A stretch of DNA of 25,252 nucleotides from JAJPJQ01 sp036522615. GTDB taxonomy: Bacteria; Desulfobacterota; Binatia; UBA9968. Below the pieces are notes generated by a model. That model had not been told where the DNA came from. It searched no databases and worked only from the letters and a program-made list of their open reading frames with translations. Numbering within the stretch: the first letter of the stretch is position 1; every line of letters starts with the position of its first letter. Shown here piece after piece: positions 7,092-14,763 of the stretch. The stretch is from contig DATDFN010000157.1 of NCBI GenBank assembly GCA_036522615.1, forward strand, positions 1 through 25,252, in the 5' to 3' direction. The position numbers were made by a program, and so were the translations under genes.

Positions 7092-8453
7092 ATGCGTAAA
7101 CAATTACCACTTGCCGCCATTGCTCTTTCGGTTGCGCTTTCGGCTTGCAGTCTCGCACCGCAGTTCGCCCGGCCGAAAATGGACATGCCGCAGGGCTGGA
7201 ACGACGCTTCCGGGATCGCCATGCGATCGAGTGCGCAGACTGGGCCGTTCTGGGAAGAACTCGGCAGCACCGAGCTCGACCAGCTGATCGACATCGCGCT
7301 CGCGCAGAATCTCGATCTCGAGGCGGCGCTGCATCGTATCGACGAGGAGCGCGCGCTCGCCAAAGTCGCCGCCGCGCCGCTCTACCCTTCCGTCAACGCG
7401 AGCGGATCGGCCTCGCGCACGTATACACAATCCGGCGGGCAGCGCACGCAGGCGACCAACGCCGCGTCCGGAGGCGGCAGCATCAGCTGGGAAGTCGATC
7501 TTTGGGGCAAGAACCGCAATACGGCGAAATCGGCGAAGTACCACGCCGACGCCACGGTCTTCGACCGCGACGCGCTTCGCCTCGTCATCACCTCCGACGT
7601 GACGAATCTCTACACGCAGATCCTGGGCTTCAACGATCGAATTCAGATCGCAGCGAACAATCTCAAGAACGACGAGGAAGTGCTCCGCATCATCGAGGCG
7701 CGCTTCAAAGAAGGCGCCGTATCCGGCCTCGAAGTCTCGCAACAGCGGGTGGAAGTCAACGGGCTGCAATCGGCGCTCGCCGCCTTGAACGAGCAGCGAA
7801 GCACGGCGCTCAACGCGCTCGCCGTTCTACTGGGCAAGGCGCCGCAAAACTTCGAGGCGCCGGACGATCGTTTCGCCTCGCTCAAAATGCCTGAAGTGAG
7901 TCTCACCCCGCCCGCGGAGCTTCTGACCGCGCGGCCCGACATCCAGAGCGCCGAGGCGGGTCTCCGCGCCGCCAACGCCGACATCGGCGCGGCCCGCGCG
8001 GCCTTTTTTCCGTCGCTGACGCTCAGCGTCGATTCCGCCATCGCCGCCGGCTTCGGCAATCCGGCGGCGGCGGCGACTTCGCTCGCGGCCAACGTGCTCG
8101 CGCCGATTTTCTCGGGCGGCAGATTGACCGGCAACCTCGAGAACGTGACGGCCCGGCAGAAAGAGCTCGCAGCACAGTATCAGAAAACGGTTCTCACAGC
8201 GTTCCAGGAAGTCGAAGACGCGCTCGCCGCGTTAAAAAGCAACACCGAGCAGGCGCAAGTCGCACGCCGCTCGGTGGTCGAGTCGCAGAACGCCTACAAC
8301 ATCGCCAAACTGCGCCTGGATGCCGGCGCCATCGATTATGTGACAATGCTCATTACGCAGCGCAGCCTGTACCAAGCCCAAGACAACCAAATCGTGGTAG
8401 ACCAGGCGCGGCTCGCCGCGTTTGTAAACCTGCGCAAGGCGTTGGGTACGTGA
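7092..8453 (+). CDS. TolC-family outer-membrane efflux lipoprotein (NodT/OprM type)
   Basis: The 453-residue protein starts with a lipoprotein signal whose lipobox LSAC (16-19) puts the lipidated cysteine at residue 19. It has two outer-membrane efflux repeats (OEP), about residues 55-245 and 275-450. Typical features are FWEELGSTELDQLIDIALAQ, SWEVDLWGKNRNT, the second-repeat start LLTARPDIQSAEAGLRAANA and the end motif VTMLITQRSLYQAQDNQ. It would form the trimeric outer-membrane channel of the MacAB pump. It follows macB after 4 bases, completing the tripartite set. The downstream neighbour is convergent, with 43 bases between the stop codons. Confidence 0.93.
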   Translation: MRKQLPLAAIALSVALSACSLAPQFARPKMDMPQGWNDASGIAMRSSAQTGPFWEELGSTELDQLIDIALAQNLDLEAALHRIDEERALAKVAAAPLYPSVNASGSASRTYTQSGGQRTQATNAASGGGSISWEVDLWGKNRNTAKSAKYHADATVFDRDALRLVITSDVTNLYTQILGFNDRIQIAANNLKNDEEVLRIIEARFKEGAVSGLEVSQQRVEVNGLQSALAALNEQRSTALNALAVLLGKAPQNFEAPDDRFASLKMPEVSLTPPAELLTARPDIQSAEAGLRAANADIGAARAAFFPSLTLSVDSAIAAGFGNPAAAATSLAANVLAPIFSGGRLTGNLENVTARQKELAAQYQKTVLTAFQEVEDALAALKSNTEQAQVARRSVVESQNAYNIAKLRLDAGAIDYVTMLITQRSLYQAQDNQIVVDQARLAAFVNLRKALGT

Positions 8454-8485
8454 GCAGCGACCGCATTCCCCAACCTCCTCTCTTG

Positions 8486-8506
8486 TGCTCACCGGCTCAG
8501 AGCCGG
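8486..8506. other. Inverted repeat between the convergent tolC and DUF3618-like genes
   Basis: CCGGCT (8492-8497) and AGCCGG (8501-8506) form a 6-bp hairpin around CAG that covers the stop of the minus-strand gene. TGCTCAC (8486-8492) can alternatively pair with GTGAGCA (8450-8456) across the tolC stop. No T-run follows in either direction, so it is at best a weak, possibly bidirectional, terminator. Confidence 0.3.
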
Positions 8507-8970
8507 CGATCCTCGTGGAAGTCGCTCCGTCCGTTGTGGCCGGGGCGATGCCGTGCCCGCGGTGAACTCAGAAGCGCTTCGCGCAGCATCCCGAGCGCGG
8601 TCTTAACGATCGCGCCCACGGCGATGCCTTTGAGCGCCGCGAGCTCGCCACTGACGGAATCGTGCACACCGCGCCACCTCGACGGTTTCTCGGGCGTCGC
8701 CCTGCGCGCGTAGCGGTCCGTCGCGTCCGCGAGCGCGCGGCGCGCGCCGCGCATTCCGATCAAAAACCCGAGCAAGACCGAGCCGCCGAAAATCGGCCAC
8801 GGATACTTCGCGGCCTGATAGCGAAGGTCGAAGCTCTGCCTTACTTTGCCGACGGTTTGCTGAAGCCGATCCTGCAGCAGCTCGAGCTTGTTGACTAGAT
8901 CGGAGCTGGTTTGTTCGAGCTTTACGCGGGTGGCATTGATCTTATCGTCGGCCGGGTCACTTTTGGCCAT
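8497..8970 (-). CDS. DUF3618/YqjK-like membrane-anchored protein
   Basis: The 157-residue protein has an N-terminal helix with the DUF3618-like pattern (INATRVKLEQTSSDLVNKLE, about 11-30), a coiled region to about 50, one transmembrane helix (about 57-73, YPWPIFGGSVLLGFLIG) and a basic C-terminus. It is the last gene of a three-gene minus-strand operon. Its ATG has a strong ribosome site (GGAGG about 9 bases upstream) inside the preceding gene, and the two genes overlap by 49 bases. In E. coli the comparable position in yqjD-yqjE-yqjK holds another small envelope protein. The molecular function is unknown; a role in membrane or stress homeostasis is inferred from neighbours only. The family assignment is by pattern and is moderate. 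Confidence 0.7.
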   Translation of the reverse strand: MAKSDPADDKINATRVKLEQTSSDLVNKLELLQDRLQQTVGKVRQSFDLRYQAAKYPWPIFGGSVLLGFLIGMRGARRALADATDRYARRATPEKPSRWRGVHDSVSGELAALKGIAVGAIVKTALGMLREALLSSPRARHRPGHNGRSDFHEDRRL

Positions 8971-9344
8971 GAGAACAACCTCCTCCGTCGTAAATCCCCA
9001 ACGAGCGTCACGGCGCTTTTACCGGTGACGAGCAGTATGCCCCCGATAACAACCAGCACACCGCCGACAATACCGTAGGAGCCCCAGAGCGGAATCGGCG
9101 TCAATGCCACGAGCAAGTGGACGATCATTAGTAACAGCATGAGCGCCCCGACGCCCAAAACGACGGCCCCGATACCGACCTCGATGGCCGCGGTTTTCGC
9201 TTTGCCCAACTCGTCCTGCACTTCGAGCTTCGTGAGCGTCGCGCCCTCGAGGATCAACTCTCGGACGTCGCGGACGATGTCGCTGACGAGGCCGCCGATC
9301 GGCGGCTCGTTACGCGGCTCAGAAGCTTGTCGGGGAGTGTACAT
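8922..9344 (-). CDS. Holin-X/YqjE-like phage-holin-superfamily membrane protein
   Basis: The 140-residue protein has an amphipathic N-terminus (about 15-50: IGGLVSDIVRDVRELILEGA then LTKLEVQDELGKAKTAA), typical of PF07332 (Putative Actinobacterial Holin-X, which includes YqjE-type proteins). Two long transmembrane helices follow at about 54-80 and 87-107, then a basic cytoplasmic tail. Despite the name these proteins are chromosomal membrane proteins, not lysis genes, and there is no prophage here. The ATG follows the stop of the CsbD-like gene by one base, so translation is probably coupled. The last 49 bases overlap the next gene, so the RRRRLFSWPKVTRPTIRSMP tail is encoded within the overlap. 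Confidence 0.82.
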   Translation of the reverse strand: MYTPRQASEPRNEPPIGGLVSDIVRDVRELILEGATLTKLEVQDELGKAKTAAIEVGIGAVVLGVGALMLLLMIVHLLVALTPIPLWGSYGIVGGVLVVIGGILLVTGKSAVTLVGDLRRRRLFSWPKVTRPTIRSMPPA

Positions 9345-9345
9345 C

Positions 9346-9774
9346 TCAGTCTCTCAAACCCCGCGCCAGCAGATAGCCGATGCCGATGCCGATCAGCAGC
9401 GACGGCAATGGATATTTCCGGACCAAGTCGGTCGCGTCTTCCGCCAAATCGGCATAATTTTTATCCTGCAGATACGACCGCGCGGAATCCACCGCGTCGC
9501 GCACGCGCGCCGACGCCTGCGAGCCGAACTCCTGCGCGCGGGCGGACACCTCTGATAAAGTGCCGCCGTATTGTGAGCCATATTCGTCAAGGCGCCGGTC
9601 GACTTCCTGCTGCGCCTCTTCGCGCGTCTGGCCGTATTTCTGCTGGATCAATCCGATGAGCTTGTCCTTTTCGCCGCCGATCCAGTCGAAATCGTCGTCG
9701 GTGAGTCGTCCCCACCACGACTTCAATGCGCCTCTCATCTGTCGCCACTGACCTGCCGAAATATCCTGGTTCAT
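9346..9774 (-). CDS. CsbD-domain protein with a C-terminal membrane anchor
   Basis: The 142-residue protein joins an N-terminal CsbD domain (about 4-60, QWRQMRGALKSWWGRLTDDD then GEKDKLIGLIQQKYG) to a long helix and a C-terminal anchor (about 121-137, YPLPSLLIGIGIGYLLARG) like that of DUF883/ElaB/YqjD proteins. CsbD proteins are general-stress proteins, usually about 65 soluble residues; ElaB/YqjD are tail-anchored proteins that bind ribosomes in stationary phase. This one combines both features. It is the first gene of the operon and has a good ribosome site (AGGAGG, about 6 bases upstream). Stress or stationary-phase induction is likely from the family, but I see no convincing alternative-sigma promoter. 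Confidence 0.85.
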   Translation of the reverse strand: MNQDISAGQWRQMRGALKSWWGRLTDDDFDWIGGEKDKLIGLIQQKYGQTREEAQQEVDRRLDEYGSQYGGTLSEVSARAQEFGSQASARVRDAVDSARSYLQDKNYADLAEDATDLVRKYPLPSLLIGIGIGYLLARGLRD

Positions 9775-9922
9775 CGGTACCTCCTGAGATTTTGATTACG
9801 ATAGAAGGGCTGCCTACACACTCCCCAAAGGTGATCCTAACTTGCCGGAGCCGAAGCCTGCAGCAGGTAAATGCCTCAATCTCGTCCGGAATTTTCCCCG
9901 ATCGCCGTAAAGCGCGGTCGGC

Positions 9923-9952
9923 TTGTGCAGCGCCGAGCATTTCGGATACATT
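9923..9952 (+). promoter_or_regulatory. Weak sigma70-like promoter for the LLM oxidoreductase gene
   Basis: TTGTGC (9923-9928) and TACATT (9947-9952) are separated by 18 bases and lie 16 bases before the ATG at 9969. The rest of the 194-bp divergent region (9775-9968) shows no gene, and I could not assign a promoter for the minus-strand csbD-like operon. Confidence 0.25.
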
Positions 9953-9968
9953 CGATTGATAGACGGCC

Positions 9969-10982
9969 ATGCTTTACGGTGTGTTCGACCATCTCGATCG
10001 AGGAGCGCTGCCGCTGCGGGAGTACTATGAAGCTCGGCTGAGTCTGATCGAGGCGTACGAGCGCGCGGGCTTTTACGCCTATCACGTGGCGGAACACCAC
10101 GCGACGCCGATCGGCATGGCGCCGTCGCCGAACCTATTTCTCTCCGCGGTCGCGCAGCGAACCAAGAAGATCCGTTTCGGGCCGCTCGTGTACGCCCTGC
10201 CGCTGCACCATCCCCTGCGCCTCGTCGAGGAGATCTGCATGCTCGACCAGATGAGCGGCGGGCGGCTCGAGATCGGCTTCGGCCGCGGCGCGTCGGTTAT
10301 CGAAAACTCCTTCTTCGGCCGCAGCCCGGCGGATTCCGAGAAGGTTTACACCGAGGCGCTGGAGATCGTGCTGCGCGGATTGGCGGAGCGAAAGGTAAAC
10401 TTCAGCGGCGAGTTTTTCTCGTTTGAGAATATTCCGCTGGCGGTCGAGCCGCTGCAAACGCCGCATCCGCCGGTGTGGTACGGCGTCCATTCCACCGAGA
10501 GCGCCGAGCGCGCCGCGCGCCGCGGGCTCAACATCGTGAGCCTCGATAGCGCGGCCGAAACGCGCGACTTCGCCGCCGCGTTTCGGAAAACATGGCGCGA
10601 GATCAACGGCGCGCGTCCGCTGCCGAAGATCGGCGTCAGCCGTTTCGTCGTCGTCGCGGAGCGCGCCGAAGAGGCGCTCGCCGCCGCGCGACGCGCCTAT
10701 GCCGTCTGGCGCCGAAGCTTCTTATTTTTATATTCGACCTTCGGCGGAGCGCCGAAGCATCCGCGCCCGGCCACATTCGACGAAATCATGGCCGAGGGCG
10801 AGGGCATCGCCGGGACGCCGGAAAAAGTGCGCACCTTCTTTCAGGCGCAGCAGAGCGAATCGACGGCGAATTATCTCATCGGGCAGTTCGCCTTCGGTGA
10901 TTTATCGCTGGAGGAATCGCTGCGCTCGCTCGAGCTGTTCGCGCGGCACGTGATGCCGGCGATCAATCAGGCGGAAGACTAA
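9969..10982 (+). CDS. LLM-class flavin-dependent oxidoreductase (luciferase-like monooxygenase)
   Basis: The 337-residue protein is a TIM-barrel of the bacterial luciferase-like family. Evidence includes the start MLYGVFDHLDR, the motif YAYHVAEHHA near residue 38, the conserved RFGPLVYALPLHHPLRLVEE near 70-90, SGGRLEIGFGRGAS (about 95-108), the late motif HPPVWYGVHS (about 165-174), and a C-terminal GTPEKVRTFF segment. Such enzymes use FMNH2 or F420H2 to oxygenate or oxidise small organics; the substrate cannot be read from the sequence. It is a single-gene unit on the plus strand. It converges on the beta-propeller gene so tightly that the two stop codons overlap (10979-10982) and no terminator fits between them. 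Confidence 0.9.
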   Translation: MLYGVFDHLDRGALPLREYYEARLSLIEAYERAGFYAYHVAEHHATPIGMAPSPNLFLSAVAQRTKKIRFGPLVYALPLHHPLRLVEEICMLDQMSGGRLEIGFGRGASVIENSFFGRSPADSEKVYTEALEIVLRGLAERKVNFSGEFFSFENIPLAVEPLQTPHPPVWYGVHSTESAERAARRGLNIVSLDSAAETRDFAAAFRKTWREINGARPLPKIGVSRFVVVAERAEEALAAARRAYAVWRRSFLFLYSTFGGAPKHPRPATFDEIMAEGEGIAGTPEKVRTFFQAQQSESTANYLIGQFAFGDLSLEESLRSLELFARHVMPAINQAED

Positions 10983-12229
10983 CGCAGATTACCCGTGTGG
11001 CCGAGCGAGTACCGGCCCGGCTGCGGCCAGACGGTAAGCCCGTGCGGCTCTTTGCCGACGGCGATGCTCTTCACATCACCGCTTTCCGTATCGATGACAT
11101 ACACGACATTGTCGTAGCGCCCGGATAACCATAAGTACTTGCCGTCGGCGCTGATATTTCCCATGTCGGGGCTGCCGCCGCCGGGGATCGGCCAGTTCGC
11201 GACAATTTTCCGCGAAGCGAAGTCAAGGACCGAGACGCTGCCCTTGCCGCGACGTGAGCCGCGGATTTGGTTAGAGCCGCGATTCGCCACGTAGAGCTTG
11301 GTCGCGTCGCGGCTGGGATAGAGACCGTGCGTTCCCTTGCCGGTCGGCAGAAACGCGACCTCCGCGAGTTTGTCCCCGTCGACCAGAAAGATGCCGTCCG
11401 CCTTCATGTCGGCGACGAAGAAGACCGAGCCGTCCGGCGAGACTCGCACGTCTTGCGGCATGCCGCCTTTGGAGAGCTTCAGGTAGCCCAAGACCTTGCG
11501 CTCGAGCCAATCGATCTTCGTGACACTGCCGGCGAACTCGCACGTGAAAATCGCATAGCGGCCGTCGATCGAGAAGTCGGCGTGATTGATGCCGGCGCAT
11601 TGCGGGACATCAAGCGAAAACTGGAGCGCCATGGTTTGCGGATCGCGGAAGTCGAGCCGCTTCTTGTCCTCCGCCACGATGATCGACGAACGGCCGTCGG
11701 GCGTAAAGTACATGTTATAAGGATCGTCGACGGGAAGATTTTTTCCCGGCTTGCCGGTTTTCGGATCGATCGGAGTAAGGCTGCCATCGCGGCGTCCTTC
11801 GGCGTTGTTGTTCACCCACAAAGTCTTCAAGTCCCACGAGGGAACGATGTGCTGAGGATCGACGCCGACGGGAAAACGATCGATGACTTTAAGCGTCGCG
11901 GGATCGATAACCGAGACATCGCGGCTGCTGCGATTCGGCACATAGACGCGCTCGAGCGCGCCGTCCACTGCCGGGCTGAATTTTCCCGCCGCGGTTTCAC
12001 TGTACAGATTCTTCGGGTCGATCACGGGCGGCATGCCCTGTACGGTTTTGGCCGCGGGTTCAACCGCCGCTGGAGCGGCAACTGTCGGTCTATCCGTCGG
12101 CGCCGGCTCGGAGACGAGGAAATGGCGCAGCGGCCACCAGGCAAATGGAATTAGCAAAGCCGCCGCTACAACGGTATACAGCCACGCTGGAACTCTACGC
12201 ACGCTTTTGGATGCTTCTGTATTACTCAC
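10979..12229 (-). CDS. Membrane-anchored YVTN beta-propeller protein (YncE/cytochrome-D1-like)
   Basis: The 416-residue protein has an N-terminal transmembrane segment or uncleaved signal at about residues 14-36 (PAWLYTVVAAALLIPFAW), a Pro/Ala-rich linker, and a periplasmic propeller. Successive blades repeat patterns such as YVPNRSSRDVSVIDPATLKV, LYVANRGSNQI and YVIDTESGDVKSIAVGKEPH. The start is GTG at 12229 with GAGAGGAG about 12 bases upstream. YncE-type propellers act as periplasmic binding scaffolds or accompany dehydrogenases and cytochromes. No catalytic or heme-binding residue is evident, so it is probably a binding protein. It follows the small CoA-binding gene on the same strand after 79 bases. 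Its 3' end meets the LLM gene stop to stop. Confidence 0.85.
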   Translation of the reverse strand: MSNTEASKSVRRVPAWLYTVVAAALLIPFAWWPLRHFLVSEPAPTDRPTVAAPAAVEPAAKTVQGMPPVIDPKNLYSETAAGKFSPAVDGALERVYVPNRSSRDVSVIDPATLKVIDRFPVGVDPQHIVPSWDLKTLWVNNNAEGRRDGSLTPIDPKTGKPGKNLPVDDPYNMYFTPDGRSSIIVAEDKKRLDFRDPQTMALQFSLDVPQCAGINHADFSIDGRYAIFTCEFAGSVTKIDWLERKVLGYLKLSKGGMPQDVRVSPDGSVFFVADMKADGIFLVDGDKLAEVAFLPTGKGTHGLYPSRDATKLYVANRGSNQIRGSRRGKGSVSVLDFASRKIVANWPIPGGGSPDMGNISADGKYLWLSGRYDNVVYVIDTESGDVKSIAVGKEPHGLTVWPQPGRYSLGHTGNLR

Positions 12230-12308
12230 CCGGATCTGAACTCCTCTCGACTCCAGATTGGAGGCGACGCTATTTTACTCTAACTGATTCGTTTCTCCAA
12301 ACGTGTGC

Positions 12309-12752
12309 TTAAGCGCCGGCCGCGCGCCGGTGCTCTACCATCAAACAGCGGTCCTGCACGACTTTGATGCCGGTGCGCGCGAGCTTTTCCGCCGCGGCGT
12401 CGTTTCGAATGCCGGACTGAAACCAGACCGCGGCGGGTTTTTTGGCGAGCATATCGTCGACGTGCCGGTCGATGTCGTGCGAGCGGCGGAACACATCGAC
12501 GAGGTCGATCTCTCCCGGAACGTCCATTAACCGGCGATACACGCGCCGGCCGAGAATTTCGGTCACCTCGGGATAATAGACCGGCACCGGAATCACGTCG
12601 TAGCCCGCCCGCGCCAAATATTCCGGCACGTAAAAAGCCGGCTGAAAGTTTTGCTTCTCGGTTTTCATGCCGAGCACCGCGATGCGGCGGCTTTTCGCGA
12701 TCACCTCGCGGATTCCCGCGCCGGTCTCGATTAAATTCTCTTTCCAGTTCAT
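12309..12752 (-). CDS. CoA-binding domain protein (YccU-like Rossmann fold)
   Basis: The 147-residue protein is a single CoA-binding Rossmann domain like that at the N-terminus of succinyl-CoA synthetase alpha. Seen are the first strand and loop RRIAVLGMKTEKQ (about 26-38), YLARAGYDVIPVPVYYPEV (about 50-68), VDVFRRSHDIDRHVDDML, and the family-typical end VVQDRCLMVEHRR. The histidine that is phosphorylated in succinyl-CoA synthetase lies outside this domain, so ligase activity is not expected; the family probably binds CoA or a nucleotide. I use ATG 12752; an in-frame TTG at 12767 is less likely, and neither has a clear ribosome site. It shares an intergenic region with the divergent TPP enzyme gene. 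Confidence 0.85.
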   Translation of the reverse strand: MNWKENLIETGAGIREVIAKSRRIAVLGMKTEKQNFQPAFYVPEYLARAGYDVIPVPVYYPEVTEILGRRVYRRLMDVPGEIDLVDVFRRSHDIDRHVDDMLAKKPAAVWFQSGIRNDAAAEKLARTGIKVVQDRCLMVEHRRAAGA

Positions 12753-12808
12753 GGCCCATGGTACCAACTACGGCGGCCCATATCACGGGCTAGGGGCTTA
12801 ATTTTGTA

Positions 12809-12837
12809 TTGACAGGGGCCGGAACGCTCGCTACCCT
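12809..12837 (+). promoter_or_regulatory. Sigma70-type promoter for the TPP enzyme operon
   Basis: A perfect -35 box TTGACA (12809-12814) and a -10-like TACCCT (12832-12837) are separated by 17 bases. AAGGAGAG (12846-12853) is the ribosome site ahead of ATG 12858. The positions fit well, although the -10 box is GC-rich. Confidence 0.55.
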
Positions 12838-12857
12838 CCTGCCAAAAGGAGAGCATC

Positions 12858-14738
12858 ATGGCCAATGGATTCGACCGCAGGTCGTTCTTGAAAGGCGCCG
12901 CGCTGACCGCCGCGGCTATCGGAACCCAACTGGTGCAAGCCGCGCCCGTCCGCGCCGAAGGCGGCGAAGAAGATGGCAAAGCGGCCGCGCCGAAAGACAA
13001 AGTCGTCAAACGCCCGGGTTCGGACTTCATGGTCGACGTCATCAAGGCGACGGGGATCGAGTACATCGCATCGAACCCAGGCTCGAGCTTCCGCAGCCTG
13101 CACGAGTCGATCGTCAACTACGGCGGCAACAAAAAGCCCGAGTTTCTAACGTGCATGCACGAGGAATCCTCGGTCGCGATGTGTCACGGCTACGCCAAGG
13201 CGGCCGGCAAGCCGATGGGCATGCTCGCGCACGGCACCGTAGGACTCCAGCACGCGACCATGGCGGTCTACAACGCATGGTGCGACCGCGTGCCGATCAT
13301 GATGTTCGCCGGCAATTTTCTGGACGCCGACAAGCGCCGGCCGGGCGTCGAATGGTACCACTGCGTGCAGGATCCCGCGGCGATTCACCGCGACTTCACC
13401 AAATGGGACGACCAACCGGTGTCTCTGCAGCATTTCGCCGAGTCCGTCATGCGCGCCTACAAAATCGCGACGCTGCCGCCGATGGGACCGGTGCTGATCA
13501 CGGCCGACGGCGACCTCGCCGAAGAGGCCGTGCACGACGAGAAGCGCCTGAAGATCCCGAAGCTCACGATGTCGATTCCGTCTCAGGGCGACAGCGCCGC
13601 GGTGGCCGAGGCCGCCAAGCTGCTGCTCGCGGCCGAGCACCCGGTGATTCTCGCCGACCGCGCCTCGCGCTCCCAGGAGGGCATGACGCGGCTCGTCGAG
13701 CTCGCGGAGGCGCTCAACGCGCCCGTTTGCGATATCGGCGGGCGCATGAACTTCCCGACGACGCATTATCTCAATCGCACAGACGACAAGCGCGCGCTCG
13801 TTCAGGAGGCCGACGTCGTGCTGATGCTGGAAGTCGCCGATCCGTGGGGCCAGTTCAACTCGATCAGCGACCCGCACCACGAATACCGCCGGCTCGCCAA
13901 AGCGGACGTGAAGATCATCCATATCTCCGTCGCGGAGAGCCTCACGAAATCGAATTACCAGGACATGCAGCGCTTCATGCCCGTCGACCTCGCGATCTTC
14001 GGCGACGCGCAGACGACGCTGCCCGCACTCACCGAGCGGGTGAAATCCGGCATGAGCTCGAACCAGCGCGTGGCCATCGGCGACCGCGTGAAAAAGCTGC
14101 AGACCGACTACCGGCGCATGAAAGAGCGCGCCCGGGCCGCGGCGGCGGTCGGCTGGGACGTGACGCCGGTCAGCACGGCGCGGCTCTCGACGCATCTATG
14201 GAATGTCGTCAAGAACGAAGAGAAATGGTGCATGGCGGTCTCCGGCATGCAGTGGAACAAAAATCTTTGGCCGGCGAAGGAATATTATAACTTCATCGGC
14301 AGCTCCGGCGGCTCGGGTGTCGGCTACGGCGCGCCCGCGGCGGTCGGAGCGGCCCTCGCCAATCGCGACAAGGGCATTTTCACGATGACGATCCAGAACG
14401 ACGGCGATCTCATGTACGGCCCGGGCGTCCTTTGGACCGCTGCGCATCACAAGATTCCTATCCTGATCGTCATGCATAACAACCGCGCCTATCACCAGGA
14501 AGTGATGCACTTGCAAAAGATGGCGGGACTCCACAATCGCGCCATGGATAGGGCGGCGATCGGTACTACGATTGAAAATCCCAACATCGATTTCGCCAAG
14601 CTCGCGTCCTCGCTCGGCCTCGTGTCTGAAGGGCCGATCACCGACCCGGCGAAGGTCGAGCCGGCGATCCAGCGCGCCTACGCGGCCGTTAAGCGCGGCG
14701 AGCCGGCACTCGTGGATGTCGTCACGCAGGGGCGATAG
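12858..14738 (+). CDS. Tat-exported thiamine-pyrophosphate enzyme, acetolactate-synthase-like
   Basis: The 626-residue protein has a twin-arginine signal (RRSFLKG at 7-13, hydrophobic stretch, QAAPVRA near 27-33) followed by the three-domain ALS/pyruvate-oxidase fold. The N-terminal Pyr domain holds the proton-relay Glu as E102 in MHEESSVAMCHGYAKA. The central domain spans about 240-370. The C-terminal PP domain has the TPP/metal motif NDGDLMYG (514-521) and NN at 541-542, where most relatives have GDG instead of NDG. The family decarboxylates or joins 2-oxo acids, or oxidises them; the substrate is not predictable here. Tat export of a folded cofactor enzyme fits the motif, and the periplasmic location with a cytochrome c encoded next suggests electron transfer to the respiratory chain (inference). 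Confidence 0.88.
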   Translation: MANGFDRRSFLKGAALTAAAIGTQLVQAAPVRAEGGEEDGKAAAPKDKVVKRPGSDFMVDVIKATGIEYIASNPGSSFRSLHESIVNYGGNKKPEFLTCMHEESSVAMCHGYAKAAGKPMGMLAHGTVGLQHATMAVYNAWCDRVPIMMFAGNFLDADKRRPGVEWYHCVQDPAAIHRDFTKWDDQPVSLQHFAESVMRAYKIATLPPMGPVLITADGDLAEEAVHDEKRLKIPKLTMSIPSQGDSAAVAEAAKLLLAAEHPVILADRASRSQEGMTRLVELAEALNAPVCDIGGRMNFPTTHYLNRTDDKRALVQEADVVLMLEVADPWGQFNSISDPHHEYRRLAKADVKIIHISVAESLTKSNYQDMQRFMPVDLAIFGDAQTTLPALTERVKSGMSSNQRVAIGDRVKKLQTDYRRMKERARAAAAVGWDVTPVSTARLSTHLWNVVKNEEKWCMAVSGMQWNKNLWPAKEYYNFIGSSGGSGVGYGAPAAVGAALANRDKGIFTMTIQNDGDLMYGPGVLWTAAHHKIPILIVMHNNRAYHQEVMHLQKMAGLHNRAMDRAAIGTTIENPNIDFAKLASSLGLVSEGPITDPAKVEPAIQRAYAAVKRGEPALVDVVTQGR

Positions 14739-14763
14739 AAGCAATACTCAACGGGACAATCTC

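Noticed and set aside
5929..7287. 452-codon plus-strand frame inside macB and the start of tolC
   Set aside because: It is a +1-type shadow of macB with an Arg-rich, low-complexity translation. macB itself is intact and family-typical.
8922..9344. Phage holin, hence a prophage remnant
   Set aside because: The Holin-X/YqjE family is chromosomal and there are no endolysin, integrase, capsid or attachment sites around it. The operon context is stress-related.
12809..14290. 493-codon plus-strand frame overlapping the TPP enzyme gene
   Set aside because: The translation is Arg/Ala-rich noise, while the alternative frame gives a complete Tat signal and TPP enzyme.
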